A DNA stretch of 64,000 nt from Thermoplasmata archaeon (GCA_027315165.1 DAHUYN010000002.1:62001-126000), one strand, 5' to 3'; positions 23,879 through 33,458 are shown, counted from the stretch's first letter. Program-made: numbers and translations. The notes: generated by a model from the sequence alone, not told the origin.

Positions 23879-26800
23879 GGGCCGCGTCGCGCCCGCCGCG
23901 CCCCCGTCCGTCGACGGAGCGCGCTCGCGCTCACCGGCACGCCCTTGGCGGCCGTCGCGCCCGCCTCAAGCCCCGGTTCCGGGCTCCCGTAGAGGGGCTC
24001 GACGGTGAGGGGGTGCTCCTCGAGCCACTCGATCCCCTCGATGTAGGCCGCGAACGCCTCGACGCTCGTGAAGAGCGGGATCCCGAGCTCGATCGCGCGG
24101 CGCCGGAGAACGTACTCGTCCTCGAGCATCCGCTCGAGCTTCTGCTGCGTGAGGGACGACGGCACGTTGAGCATCGCGTCGATGAGGCCCTGGTCGAGCG
24201 CCTCGAGGACGTTGGGGTGGCGGTCCGGCTCGCTCACCTTGTGGAGGACGCCGACGCCCTTGAGCCCTTCCGCGGTGAGGTAGGCGGCGGTGTCCTCCGT
24301 CGCGACGACCCCGAAGCCGAGCCGCTGGAGGCGGCGGGCCGTCGGGAGGAGCGCGGCCTTGTTGAGCGGGCCGCCGACGGAGAGGAAGGCGCGGCCCCCC
24401 TTGGGGACGATCCGCACGCCCGTGGCGACGAGCGCCTTCACGAGCGCGTCGGCGAACGTCGGGCCGAAGCAGGCGACCTCGCCCGTCGACTGCATCTCGA
24501 CGCCGAGCACCGGGTCCGATCCGGCGAGCTGGAGGAAGGAGAACTGCGGGACCTTGACGCCCCAGCGGTCGGCGGGCAGCGGGGCCCGGCCCGTCCTCGT
24601 GAGGGGGCGGCCGAGCATCGCGCGGGCCGCCTCGCGAAGCAGCGGCACCCCCGTCGCCTTCGTCAGGAACGGGAGCGACCGGCTCGCGCGGAGGTTCAGT
24701 TCGATGATCTGGTAGGCCCCGTCCTTGACGAGGAACTGGACGTTGAACGGGCCGCGGATGTGGAGCGCGCGCGCGAGCCGCTGGGCCGCGTCCTCGAGCG
24801 CCGCCTGGACCGCGGGCGCGGTGTGGCGCGGCGGCAGGCAGAAGATCGCATCGCCCGAGTGGACCCCCGCGCGTTCGACGTGCTCGAGGATCCCGCCGAC
24901 GAGGACCCGCTCCCCGTCGCTGATCGCGTCGAGCTCGACCTCGTCGGCGCCCTCGACGAACTTCGTGATGACGACCGGGTGCTCGGGCGAGAGCGTCGCC
25001 GCCTCGTCGAGGAACCGGCCGAGGTCCGCTCGGCCGTGGATCACCCGCATCGCCTGGCCGCTCAGGACGTAGGAGGGGCGGACGAGGACGGGGTAGCCGA
25101 CCTCCTCGGCGAACGAGGCCGCGGCGTCGAGGGTCGTGAACGCCCGCCAGGCCGGCTGCGGGATCTCCAGCTTCTCCAGAAGGCTCGAGAACCGGGCCCG
25201 GTCCTCGGCGGTGTCGATCGACTCGGCCGAGGTGCCGAGGACGGGGATCCCGCAGGCCTTGAGGAGCGGCGTGAGATTCTGCGCGAGCTGGCTCCCGACG
25301 CACGTGACAACGCCGTCGAACTGCTCGAACTCGAAGAGGTCGCGGATCCGCTCGAGCGTGATCTCCTCGAAGTAGAGCCGGTCGGAGCGGTCGTAGTCGG
25401 TGCTCACCGTCTCCGGGTTGGAGTTGAGGAGGGCGACGGTCGGGATCCCCTCCGCCCGAAGACCGTCGACGAGGTTCATCGTCGACCAGTCGAACTCGAC
25501 GCTCGAGCCGATCCGGTAGGGTCCGGCCCCGAGGACCAGGACCGAGCCGGGCGGCACGGGCTTGACGTCGTCGGCGTCGGCGCGGTAGGTCGTATAGAGG
25601 TAGTTCGTCGGCGACGGCCACTCGCCGGCGAGCGTGTCCATCATGCGGAGCCTCGGACGGATCCCGGCGGCGATGCGGCGGCGCCGCACGTCTTCCTCGT
25701 CGAGGCGGCCCGCACGAGCGATCGCGCGATCGGAGAAGCCGAGCTCCTTGGCCCGGCGCAGGAGCAGGTCGTCGAGCGCCCGACCGCCGGTCGCCTGGAT
25801 CGCTCGGTGGGTCTCCTCGACCTCGGCGAGCGCCTCGAGGAACCACCGGTCGATGAACGTCCGTCGCTCGAGGTCGGCGAGGTCGGCGCCCGCGCGGATC
25901 GCCTCGAGGACGCGGAAGAGGATCGTCGGCTCGGGGGCCTCGAGCTCCGGGAGCAGCTCGTGGAGCGGCCGGCTCTCGGCGGGGGGGACGAGCTCGGTGC
26001 GCGAGTCGCTCATCCGGAACGCCTTGAGGAGCGCCTCGGGGAACGAGGCGCCCACGCCCATCACCTCGCCGACGCTCTTCATCGACGGCCCGAGCTTGCG
26101 GTTCGCGCGAGAGAACTTCTCGAGGTCCCATCGGGGGAGCTTGACGACGACGTAGTCGAGGGCCGGCTCGAAGCAGGCGGTCGTCACGCCCGTGACGCGG
26201 TTCTTCAGCTCAGGGAGCGTATAGCCGAGCGCGAGCTTCGCGGCGACGTAGGCGAGCGGGTAGCCCGTCGCCTTCGAGGCGAGCGCGCTGGACCGCGAGA
26301 GCCTGGCGTTGATCTCGATCGCGTAGTACTCCTCGTTCTCGGGGTTGAGGCAGAACTGGATGTTGCACTCGCCGACGATGCCGCAGACGTCGACGGCCCG
26401 GAGCGCCGCCTGCCGGAGCATCTGGTACTCCGCGTCGGTGAGCGTCTGCGAAGGCGCGACGACGATGTTGTCGCCCGTGTGGACGCGCATCGCCAGCACG
26501 TTCTCCATATTGCAGACGGTGAGCGAGTTGCCCTTGCGGTCGCGGACGACCTCGTACTCGATCTGCTTGAACCGGCCCACGTAGCGCTCGAGGAGGATCT
26601 GGCCCACGGGGCTCAGGCGGAGGCCGCGGGCGGCGACCTCCCGCAGTTCCTCCCGCGTGCGCGCGACGCCGCCGCCCTTGCCTCCGAGCGTGAAGGCGAC
26701 GCGGATCATCACGGGAAAGCCGAGCTTCTCCGCCGCGGCCTCGGCCTCCTCGAGCGAGTAGACCGCGAAGCTCGGGAGCGTCGGCACGCGCGCCTTCGTC

Positions 26801-27204
26801 ATGGCCCGGACGAACTTCGCCCGGTCCTCCGTCGCCCGGATCCCCCAGAGCGGTGTCCCGAGGACCTCGGCGCCGGCCCGGCGGAACGCTCCGCGCTCGG
26901 CGAGGCCGATCCCGCAGTTGAGCGCCGTCTGCCCGCCGAAGCTGAGGAGGACCCCGTCCGGACGCTCCGCGGCGAGGATCGGCTCGACGAAATCGGGGGT
27001 CAGCGGCTGGAAGTAGACGCGCCCCCGCTCGGGCGGGTCGGTCTGAAGCGTGGCGATGTTCGGGTTGACGACGATCGTGTAGATCCCCTCCTCCTGGAGG
27101 GCCTTGAGGCACTGGCTCCCCGAGTAGTCGAACTCGCCGGCCTCGCCGATCTTCAGGGCCCCCGAGCCGAGGACCATCACCTTCGAGAACGACCGCGCGC
27201 TCAC
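23875..27204 (-). CDS. carB: Carbamoyl-phosphate synthase large subunit
   Basis: 1109 residues, full length. It begins KVMVLGSGALKIGEAGEFDYSG and repeats the same fold in the second half (VLVLGAGPYRIGSSVEFDW), the two ATP-grasp halves that phosphorylate bicarbonate and carbamate. The C-terminal allosteric domain follows (GGRAFLSVGG, VVATEDTAAYL). It makes carbamoyl phosphate for pyrimidine and arginine synthesis with CarA, whose gene lies directly upstream with a 4-base overlap, so translation is coupled. Confidence 0.96.
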   Translation of the reverse strand: MSARSFSKVMVLGSGALKIGEAGEFDYSGSQCLKALQEEGIYTIVVNPNIATLQTDPPERGRVYFQPLTPDFVEPILAAERPDGVLLSFGGQTALNCGIGLAERGAFRRAGAEVLGTPLWGIRATEDRAKFVRAMTKARVPTLPSFAVYSLEEAEAAAEKLGFPVMIRVAFTLGGKGGGVARTREELREVAARGLRLSPVGQILLERYVGRFKQIEYEVVRDRKGNSLTVCNMENVLAMRVHTGDNIVVAPSQTLTDAEYQMLRQAALRAVDVCGIVGECNIQFCLNPENEEYYAIEINARLSRSSALASKATGYPLAYVAAKLALGYTLPELKNRVTGVTTACFEPALDYVVVKLPRWDLEKFSRANRKLGPSMKSVGEVMGVGASFPEALLKAFRMSDSRTELVPPAESRPLHELLPELEAPEPTILFRVLEAIRAGADLADLERRTFIDRWFLEALAEVEETHRAIQATGGRALDDLLLRRAKELGFSDRAIARAGRLDEEDVRRRRIAAGIRPRLRMMDTLAGEWPSPTNYLYTTYRADADDVKPVPPGSVLVLGAGPYRIGSSVEFDWSTMNLVDGLRAEGIPTVALLNSNPETVSTDYDRSDRLYFEEITLERIRDLFEFEQFDGVVTCVGSQLAQNLTPLLKACGIPVLGTSAESIDTAEDRARFSSLLEKLEIPQPAWRAFTTLDAAASFAEEVGYPVLVRPSYVLSGQAMRVIHGRADLGRFLDEAATLSPEHPVVITKFVEGADEVELDAISDGERVLVGGILEHVERAGVHSGDAIFCLPPRHTAPAVQAALEDAAQRLARALHIRGPFNVQFLVKDGAYQIIELNLRASRSLPFLTKATGVPLLREAARAMLGRPLTRTGRAPLPADRWGVKVPQFSFLQLAGSDPVLGVEMQSTGEVACFGPTFADALVKALVATGVRIVPKGGRAFLSVGGPLNKAALLPTARRLQRLGFGVVATEDTAAYLTAEGLKGVGVLHKVSEPDRHPNVLEALDQGLIDAMLNVPSSLTQQKLERMLEDEYVLRRRAIELGIPLFTSVEAFAAYIEGIEWLEEHPLTVEPLYGSPEPGLEAGATAAKGVPVSASALRRRTGARRARRGP

Positions 27205-28394
27205 CGGGCCTCCTTGCGGACCCGCTCGGCGAACCGGTCGAAGACGAAACCGGCCTCCTGCGGGCCCGGATGGCCCTCGGGGTGGCCTTGGAGCGCGAGC
27301 GTGCGGCCGCGCGTGTCCCGGAGCCCCTCGAGGGTCCCGTCGTCCGGGTTCGAGGCCCAGGCGGCGAGCCCGCTCCCCTTGAGGGAGGTCGGGTCCACGG
27401 CGTAGCCGTGGTTCTCGCTCACGATCAGCGCGCGCCCGTCCGGGAAGCAGACGGTCTTGTTCTGCCCCCGGTGGCCGTACTTGAGCTTGAACGTCCGCCC
27501 GCCGCGCGAGAGGGCCAAGAGCTGGTGACCGAGGCAGATCCCGAGCGTCGGCAGCGCGCGCGTCGACGGCCGCGCGAGCTCCTCGATCGTCGAGGCGAGC
27601 TGGGCCGGGTCCCCGGGGCCGTTCCCGACGAGCAGCCCCGAGACCGTGCGGCCCTCGAACGAGGTCGGGACCTCGTGGTCGTACGGCAGTCGGAGGACCG
27701 AGAGCTTCCTCTCGAGGAGCGCGCGGACGATGCTCGCCTTGATGCCTCCGTCCAGGAGCGCGACGAGCGGCCCTCGCTCCGCCTCATACAGGACGGGGCG
27801 CGTCACCGAGACCTCGGAGACGAGCGGCTCGTCCCCGTATCGGGGCGCCGCCTCGAGGCGGCGCTGCAGGACCTCGTCGGAGGGGCGCCGGTCGGCGGGG
27901 CCGACGTGGACGAGGCCCCGAAGGACGCCGACCTCGCGCAGGTGCTCGGTGAGGCGCCTCGTGTCGACGCCCGCGACGCCCGGGACCCCTTCGTCGGCGA
28001 GCCAATCCTCGAGCCGACGCGCGCTGGCCCAGTGGTTCGGCCGCGTGAGCCCGCGCACGATCATCGCCCGGACCTGGACCCCGGAGGACTCGACGTATCG
28101 GGGGAGTCCGAAGGCGTCCTTCGCGTCGACCGCGGGGACGCCGTAGTTCCCCAAGAGCGGGTAGGTGAACGTGAGGATCTGCCCGCGGTAGGAGGGGTCG
28201 GTGAGCGACTCGGGGTAGCCGACCATGCCCGTCGTGAAGACGACCTCGCCGACGCGCTCGGTCGCCGCGCCGAACCCGACGCCCTCGAACCGCGTGCCGT
28301 CCTCGAGAAATAGAGTCCCCCCGAGCACGGACCTGGGCGCGTCCGGTCGCACGGGCGTAGGAACCCAACGCGTCCGAGGAAACGCTTCGGCCAT
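27201..28394 (-). CDS. carA: Carbamoyl-phosphate synthase small (glutaminase) subunit
   Basis: 397 residues from the ATG at 28394. A TATA-like CTTATG overlaps this ATG, so the GTG 14 codons later is a possible leaderless start. The N-terminal domain begins GGTLFLEDGTRFEGVGFG and shows GEVVFTTGMVGYPESLTDPSY. The class I glutamine amidotransferase domain has the nucleophile in LGICLGHQ and the His/Glu pair in LQGHPEGHPGP. It supplies ammonia to CarB through an internal channel. Confidence 0.95.
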   Translation of the reverse strand: MAEAFPRTRWVPTPVRPDAPRSVLGGTLFLEDGTRFEGVGFGAATERVGEVVFTTGMVGYPESLTDPSYRGQILTFTYPLLGNYGVPAVDAKDAFGLPRYVESSGVQVRAMIVRGLTRPNHWASARRLEDWLADEGVPGVAGVDTRRLTEHLREVGVLRGLVHVGPADRRPSDEVLQRRLEAAPRYGDEPLVSEVSVTRPVLYEAERGPLVALLDGGIKASIVRALLERKLSVLRLPYDHEVPTSFEGRTVSGLLVGNGPGDPAQLASTIEELARPSTRALPTLGICLGHQLLALSRGGRTFKLKYGHRGQNKTVCFPDGRALIVSENHGYAVDPTSLKGSGLAAWASNPDDGTLEGLRDTRGRTLALQGHPEGHPGPQEAGFVFDRFAERVRKEAR

Positions 28395-28479
28395 AAGCGT
28401 TGCGTTCGGCGGTCGACGCGAGAGGCCGTCTTCGTAGGCACGACGGCCCCGGAGGCGCCGCGCGCTCCACCAAGAACCC

Positions 28480-28485
28480 TTTACG
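28480..28485 (+). promoter_or_regulatory. TATA-like box
   Basis: TTTACG, 23-28 bases before the ATG at 28508. It fixes that ATG over a longer open frame. Confidence 0.5.
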
Positions 28486-28507
28486 GCCGGCGGCTCTCGG
28501 ACGCCCG

Positions 28508-29503
28508 ATGCCCGGTTTTCCCCGCCTTCGCGAGAGCCACGACCTCGTCGTCGTCGGGGGCGGCCACGCCGGGCTCCAGGCGGCGGTGAAGGCGGCGCTG
28601 TTCCGCCGCACGACCGCGCTCCTCGACCGCGGGCCGAAGTACTCGCGCTCGTTCTACGCCCCGAGGCTCGCGAACATTCCGGGGTTCCCCGACGAGGTCT
28701 CGGGCCACAAGCTCCTCGACCTCCAGGTCGCCGCGGTCCGTCGTCAGGAGGCGTGGGTCGGGTACTTCACGCCGGCCCGCGCGACCGCCGCGGCGCGCAC
28801 CGACACCGGTTTCGAGGTGACGTTCGAATGGCTCAAGGCGACGCACGTCGCGCGGGGCCGAGCGCTCCTCCTCGCGATGGGGGTCGTCGACCGGATCCCG
28901 GCCCTGAACGGCGACATCAAGGCGATCTTTCCCTGGGCGAACCAGGGGCTCGTCGACTTCTGCCTGTTCTGCGACGGGCACGAGCTCTCGGGGCTCCGCG
29001 TCGCGGTGATCGGCCACGACGCCTTCGCCGTTCGAACGGCCCTCGAGCTCGCCGGCTGGGCGACCGCTTCGGTGACGCTCCTCCTGCACGGCCGGCCGCT
29101 GCTCGAGGGGGTCGTCGAGGAGGAGGCGTCGGCGCTCTCGACGCAGCTCCACGAGGCGAAGATCCCGGTCGTCGCGGGCGCGATGACGGGCTTCGGCGGG
29201 CTCCGCGAGAAGCGGTTCGAGGTCGCGTTCGCCGACGGCAGCACGAAGGCGTTCGACCGCGGCTTCTCGGCGCTCGGGTGGTACGAGAGGAACCAGGCGC
29301 TCCCGCGGGCCCTCGGCTGCGCCTTCGACGACGACGGCTACGTGGTCACGGACGAGGACTGCCGGGCGCTCTCCGCCGAGACCTCCGAGCCGATCCCGGG
29401 GCTCTACTGCGTCGGAGACCAGCGGAACGGCTGGAACCAGATCCCCGAGGCGTGGGCCACGGCCGAACGGGCCGTCATCCACGCCTACGCGGCCTACTGG
29501 TAG
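28508..29503 (+). CDS. TrxB-like FAD-dependent oxidoreductase
   Basis: 331 residues. A Rossmann dinucleotide motif VVVGGGHAGLQAA (GGGHAG at 17-22) binds FAD. A redox-active CxxC pair, C152 and C155 (FCLFCDGHE), sits in the central NAD(P)-side domain as in thioredoxin reductases. The second nucleotide motif is weak (VAVIGHDAFAVRTA, where GxGxxA is expected), so NADPH use is uncertain. The end GLYCVGDQRNGWNQIPEAWATAERAV is the usual C-terminal FAD signature. The electron acceptor is unknown. It could be a thioredoxin reductase or a related disulfide reductase. Confidence 0.8.
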   Translation: MPGFPRLRESHDLVVVGGGHAGLQAAVKAALFRRTTALLDRGPKYSRSFYAPRLANIPGFPDEVSGHKLLDLQVAAVRRQEAWVGYFTPARATAAARTDTGFEVTFEWLKATHVARGRALLLAMGVVDRIPALNGDIKAIFPWANQGLVDFCLFCDGHELSGLRVAVIGHDAFAVRTALELAGWATASVTLLLHGRPLLEGVVEEEASALSTQLHEAKIPVVAGAMTGFGGLREKRFEVAFADGSTKAFDRGFSALGWYERNQALPRALGCAFDDDGYVVTDEDCRALSAETSEPIPGLYCVGDQRNGWNQIPEAWATAERAVIHAYAAYW

Positions 29504-29614
29504 CGAGCGCCTCCCGAGCGACCGACGTACCTCGGCCCGCCTTTCGCGTGACCGGGGTCCCCACCGCCCGGCGGCGTCGTCGCCCTCGAGGGAGCTCGCC
29601 CGTCCTCGTCTCGC

Positions 29615-30355
29615 TCAGCTCGACGACGCGTTCGTGGCGACACCGAGGTGTCGGGCCAGCTCGGGGAGGTCTCGCGCGACGGCCGCGGCCCCGAGGGTGC
29701 GGAACCTCTCGGCGGTGACCGGGTCGGCCCCGTTCGGGGACTCGGGGAGGACCGCGTAGAAGCGCACGCCCGCGCGGGTGGCGCACTCCGCGTCGATCGG
29801 GTGGTCGCCGACGTAGAGCGCCCGGTCGGAGGGGACCTCCATCTCCTTGAGGAGGAGGTGGAGCGCCTCGGGCGACGGCTTCGCCGGTCCCGGCGCGCTC
29901 CGGCTGCGGAGGTAGGGAAAGAACGTCGAGAGACCCGTCCTCTCGAGAGCGGCGCGACAGAACCCCTCGGCGCTCCGCGTGAGGATCGCGAGCCGGTAGC
30001 CGCGGGCCGTGAGCTCGCGCAGGAGCGGCTCGGCGCCGGGACGCGCTACCGTGCGCGGGAGCGCCTCGAGCTCGATCGCGTCGATGGCGCGATGGGCCTC
30101 CGCCTCGAGACGGTCGATCGTCCCCTCCGGGACGCGCTGCGCCTCGAGCTCGCTCACCGCCGCCTCCATGATCGCGTGGACCGGCTGCGCCGCGCGGAGC
30201 CGCCCGCGCACGACGCCGTAGCGCTCCGCGAGACGGACCACCTCACGGCGCATACGGGCAAAGTCGTGGTCGCTGAGAACGAGGGTTCCGTCGAGGTCGA
30301 AGACGATCCCGAGCAGCGGCTCGACGTAGCGCGGGGCGGGCTCTCCGTCGGGCAT
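29615..30355 (-). CDS. HAD-family phosphatase
   Basis: 246 residues. Motif I FDLDGTLV (nucleophile D20, D22), motif II in LAILTRSAEG, the Lys of motif III in GPAKPSPEAL, and motif IV GDHPIDAE give a complete HAD catalytic set. A helical cap (about 30-110) lies between motifs I and II, as in phosphoglycolate phosphatase-like enzymes. It probably hydrolyses a small phosphorylated metabolite in the cytoplasm. The exact substrate cannot be told. Confidence 0.85.
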   Translation of the reverse strand: MPDGEPAPRYVEPLLGIVFDLDGTLVLSDHDFARMRREVVRLAERYGVVRGRLRAAQPVHAIMEAAVSELEAQRVPEGTIDRLEAEAHRAIDAIELEALPRTVARPGAEPLLRELTARGYRLAILTRSAEGFCRAALERTGLSTFFPYLRSRSAPGPAKPSPEALHLLLKEMEVPSDRALYVGDHPIDAECATRAGVRFYAVLPESPNGADPVTAERFRTLGAAAVARDLPELARHLGVATNASSS

Positions 30356-30421
30356 CGCCTCCCTCCGGTGTACGCGAGAGGCCCCGCGGTCGGGTAAGCG
30401 TTTGCCTCGACGCGCAGCGGG

Positions 30422-30715
30422 CTACGGCGTTCCCGGGGCGTGGTAGGCGACGCCGTACCAGGTGCCCCGGCCCTTGTCGTAGGTCGTCCCGCACTGGTAG
30501 CAGAAGAAGATCCGCGTCGGCGGCTCCTTCGGCTCCCCTTCCATCGCCGCGCCGCAGCCGGGGCAGTGGAGCGACTCGCCGACCTCGGGCAGGCCGTACC
30601 ACTGGGCCCGCCGCTCGTCGTAGACGACGCCGTCGGCGGAGCAGACGTGCATCGGGTACGGCACCTTGGCCCGGGGCGGCGGCGTGAGGGCCCTTCCGCA
30701 GACCGGGCAGAACAT
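30422..30715 (-). CDS. Double zinc-ribbon protein
   Basis: 97 residues with eight cysteines. CPVCG at the N-terminus, a lone-Cys VCSADGVVYDE strand, HCPGCGAAM, and FFCYQCGTTYD form zinc sites. A repeated unit is visible: VCSADGVVYDERRAQWYG and FCYQCGTTYDKGRGTWYG are similar, so the protein is an internal duplication of a ribbon followed by a YD...WYG strand. The function is unknown. It sits between a HAD phosphatase and the wHTH-methyltransferase gene on the same strand. Confidence 0.7.
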   Translation of the reverse strand: MFCPVCGRALTPPPRAKVPYPMHVCSADGVVYDERRAQWYGLPEVGESLHCPGCGAAMEGEPKEPPTRIFFCYQCGTTYDKGRGTWYGVAYHAPGTP

Positions 30716-30763
30716 CGTCGTCCCACGTGTGGACGGCCGGGAGAATGAACCTTCGGGTCGCGC

Positions 30764-32281
30764 TCAGGCCGCGGCGCGGGGCTTTCTCAGCGTCACGATC
30801 GACTCGCGGAGCTCGAAGCTCCGTCTCTGGCCCGAGCGCCGCGACCGCGCGACCTGGACGGAGTCGATCGAGAAGCCGAGGGCGCGGCCGAGCCGCGCGA
30901 CGAGGAGATCGCCGGGGACGTAGGTGCCGGCGAGCAGCGAGTCGCCGACGACGAGGACGAACCGCCCGTCCGGGACGAGCGCGTCGTAGACACGGGCGAG
31001 GACGGGCCTCAGGTCGGCGAAGTAGCGCAGCACGATCCCGTGGACGTCGTCGCGGCGGTAGGTCCGCTTCCGGGCGACGTTCGCGCGGATCCTCGGCAGG
31101 AGCTCGCGTAGCCACGGGTCGTCGGCCTCGTCGGGTCGGAGATAGGCGTCGGCGGCGCCGCGCGGAAGGTTGTCGCAGGCGACCATCGCCGTGCGGAGCC
31201 GGATGAGGTCGTCGTAGGAGCGGGCGTAGCCGAGCCAGGCGAGGTCGAGCTTGTAGTTCATCACGTAGTCCATCCCGTTGACGTAGGGCGGGCTCGTCAC
31301 CGCGAGCGCGACGCGTCCCTTCGGCGCGGGGAGGCGCCGGGCGTCGACCTCCCAGAGGGTGGCGCGCGGCCCCCACGACGCGCGGTCCCGGTCGAGCGTC
31401 GCGAGGTCCGCCTGCATCTCGGCGACCGCCGACGAGAACGCGGCCATCGGGTCCGGCGCGACGGCCGGGTCCTTCCCGCCGTACCCGAGACAGGGGGAGC
31501 GGCGGAGCCGGCTCACGGGGATCAGGATCCGTCCGAAGGCGACGCGGAGGGCCCTCGCGACGGGCGTCGTCGGCGGGGGCAGCGCGTCCCGAAGCCGCGT
31601 GAGCGCCTCGCGCGTCGCGGGGGCGAACTGTCGCTCGGTCTCGCGAAGGAACGGGAGGGGTCCGGGGGCCCGGCGGGCGGCGCGCTCGAGGCAGGCTCGG
31701 GCCGCCGTCCCGAGGGCCGCGCGAGAGAGCCCGAAGTCCGTCTTGACGCGCGCGGCGAGGACCGCGGGCGGGAGCAGCTCGGCCCCGAGCCCGCGGAGAC
31801 CGGCCCGCCGCGCCTCGACGACGGTCGTCCCGCTCCCGGAGAACGGGTCGAGGACGGACGCCCCTCGTGGCAGATCCGCGCGCTCGAGAAGGCCCGCGAC
31901 GAACCCCGCGGAGTAGCCCTGCACGTACGGCCACCATCGGTGGACCGGGGCCGTCTCGTTGTCGGCGAACGTGATCGGGCCGTCGTAGCGCCCGAGGGGT
32001 ACGCCCTCCTCGTTGAGGAACCGCTCGGTGTAGGCCGCCGGCTCGACGAAGCCGCTCTGCCCGTCCAGCGTCTCGAAGTCGCGCAGGATCCACAGGCCCC
32101 GGCCGATGCGGAGCACGCGGCCGGCCTCGGAGAGCTCGGCGAGCCTCTCGCTGACGGCCGGGAGGGGCCGCGAGACCCGCTCGGCGAGCTGGCGGGCCGT
32201 CGACCCGATCGCCCCGGTCTCGGAGAGGGCGCGGAGGAGCGGCGCCGTCGGGACCGTCGGGGCGGGCCCGCCGTTGCCCAT
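30764..32281 (-). CDS. Winged-helix / DNA methyltransferase fusion
   Basis: 505 residues. The first 70 form a winged-helix domain (LLRALSETGAIGSTARQLAERV, LAELSEAGRVLRIG). The rest is an N4/N6-type methyltransferase: SAM-binding motif I DPFSGSGTT (145-153) and catalytic TSPPY (329-333). Motif I precedes the SPPY, the order of alpha or gamma classes. No restriction enzyme gene is adjacent, so it is probably an orphan enzyme, or it methylates a structured nucleic acid. The winged helix fused at the front could guide target choice; this is inference. Confidence 0.8.
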   Translation of the reverse strand: MGNGGPAPTVPTAPLLRALSETGAIGSTARQLAERVSRPLPAVSERLAELSEAGRVLRIGRGLWILRDFETLDGQSGFVEPAAYTERFLNEEGVPLGRYDGPITFADNETAPVHRWWPYVQGYSAGFVAGLLERADLPRGASVLDPFSGSGTTVVEARRAGLRGLGAELLPPAVLAARVKTDFGLSRAALGTAARACLERAARRAPGPLPFLRETERQFAPATREALTRLRDALPPPTTPVARALRVAFGRILIPVSRLRRSPCLGYGGKDPAVAPDPMAAFSSAVAEMQADLATLDRDRASWGPRATLWEVDARRLPAPKGRVALAVTSPPYVNGMDYVMNYKLDLAWLGYARSYDDLIRLRTAMVACDNLPRGAADAYLRPDEADDPWLRELLPRIRANVARKRTYRRDDVHGIVLRYFADLRPVLARVYDALVPDGRFVLVVGDSLLAGTYVPGDLLVARLGRALGFSIDSVQVARSRRSGQRRSFELRESIVTLRKPRAAA

Positions 32282-32343
32282 GAGGGGCGACCGGCCCGGG
32301 CGCTCATAGGCCTTCGCTCCGGCCGCGACGGGCCGGACCGGGG

Positions 32344-33378
32344 TCAGCGGTCGTCCCGGAAGAGCACGGCGTTCGACGTCGATCCGGCGGCGATGCGCGC
32401 GAGCTCTCTAACGAGCTCGACGGCCCCCTCGCCCTTCGGCGTGAGCTTGTAGCGCTCCTGGGCGTGGGCGATCAGCCCCTCGTCGGCGAGCCGGTGAAGG
32501 TGGAACGAGAGCTTGGGCGAGTCCGCGAGCTCCGCGGCGTGCATCACCTCGCTGAACGACGCCGGTCCCTCGCCGAGCCGGTCGAGGACCCGGCGGCGGA
32601 TCGGGCTCGCGATCGCCTCGAGGGCGCCGTGGACCTGGCTCTGGGTCAGGATCGAGCGGAGCGAGGCCGCGACGTCGCGCGTCGTGTGCCTCGGGTCGAT
32701 CCCGAGGGCGAGCGGACCGCGGCCGTCGCAGCGGCTGCGGACCTGCTCGAGGAGCGGGAGGATGTCCTCGAGCCGGTGGCTCGCGAACAGTCGGTCGACC
32801 TCGCCGATGACGACGCCGGCCCGGGGATGCTCGCCCAAGAACGAGTCGACCTCGTCGAGGAGCCGCGTCGGCTCGCGCTCGTCGAGGGGACGGACGGTGA
32901 CCCCCTCGCCCGCGGGGGCCGGCCGGGCCGTGAGGACGAGGACCGGCAGCTTGTGCGACCGGGCGAGCTGCTTTCCGAGCTCGACCGGGCTGTGGACCGG
33001 GAGGGTGGCGTCGGAGAACCGCTGCTCCTCCTGGATGAGGCGGAGGACCTCGTTCACCTGGTCGGTCCGGAACGGCTTTGAGATGTACTCGAAGGCGCCG
33101 CTCTTCATCGCGTCGACGGCGGTGGGGACGGTCGCGAAGCCGGTGACGACGACGACGTAGGTCCGGGGCCATCGGCGCCGGACCTCCCGAAGGAGGTCGA
33201 GGCCGCTCTGGCGCGGCATCTTGAGGTCCGTGAAGACGACGTCGCACTCCTCGGCGTCGAGGATCTCGAGCGCCTTCCGCGCCGAGGGGGCGGTCTCGAC
33301 CCGGTGGTGTTCGTCGGAGAGGAACGACGAGAGCTCGTCTCGGAACACCTCGTCATCGTCGACCACGAGGATCCGCAT
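32344..33378 (-). CDS. Response regulator: REC domain, DUF835-like region, winged helix
   Basis: 344 residues. REC domain 1-120 with acidic pocket D7-D9, phosphoacceptor D51 (VVFTDLKMP), switch Thr in VVVVTGFAT and the Lys of ISKPF. The middle (about 140-235) matches DUF835-like sequences (PVLVLTARPAP, VVIGEVDRLF) known from archaeal two-component proteins. The end (about 255-335) is an ArsR-type winged helix (VLDRLGEGPASFSEVMHAAELA, LSFHLHRLADEGLI). It is thus a DNA-binding regulator, probably phosphorylated by the histidine kinase encoded two genes away. Confidence 0.85.
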   Translation of the reverse strand: MRILVVDDDEVFRDELSSFLSDEHHRVETAPSARKALEILDAEECDVVFTDLKMPRQSGLDLLREVRRRWPRTYVVVVTGFATVPTAVDAMKSGAFEYISKPFRTDQVNEVLRLIQEEQRFSDATLPVHSPVELGKQLARSHKLPVLVLTARPAPAGEGVTVRPLDEREPTRLLDEVDSFLGEHPRAGVVIGEVDRLFASHRLEDILPLLEQVRSRCDGRGPLALGIDPRHTTRDVAASLRSILTQSQVHGALEAIASPIRRRVLDRLGEGPASFSEVMHAAELADSPKLSFHLHRLADEGLIAHAQERYKLTPKGEGAVELVRELARIAAGSTSNAVLFRDDR

Positions 33379-33404
33379 CGCCGGCCCGGATGGCGGGAGA
33401 TGGG

Positions 33405-33411
33405 AATTAAG
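33405..33411 (-). promoter_or_regulatory. TATA-like box of the response regulator
   Basis: CTTAATT on the minus strand, 27-33 bases before the ATG at 33378. It lies divergently from the CBS gene promoter in the same intergenic region. Confidence 0.55.
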
Positions 33412-33431
33412 GTTCGCACGCCCGAGCGCGT

Positions 33432-33446
33432 CAAGCCGGGTTGACC
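33432..33446. promoter_or_regulatory. Operator-like motif, copy 1
   Basis: CAAGCCGGGTTGACC. It shares AAGCCGG-TTGACC, with one differing base, with copy 2 at 35351-35365. It lies 4 bases before the TATA box of the CBS gene and 20 bases behind that of the response regulator, so it could control both. Confidence 0.5.
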
Positions 33447-33450
33447 CGCA

Positions 33451-33458
33451 CTATATTC
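33451..33458 (+). promoter_or_regulatory. TATA box of the CBS-domain gene
   Basis: CTATATTC, 24-31 bases before the GTG at 33482. Confidence 0.55.

Noticed and set aside
23398-27405. 1335-residue plus-strand frame under carB
   Set aside because: carB on the minus strand is certain from both ATP-grasp halves; the frame is its shadow.
30764-32281. A restriction-modification system
   Set aside because: The methyltransferase has no nuclease, specificity subunit or helicase beside it.
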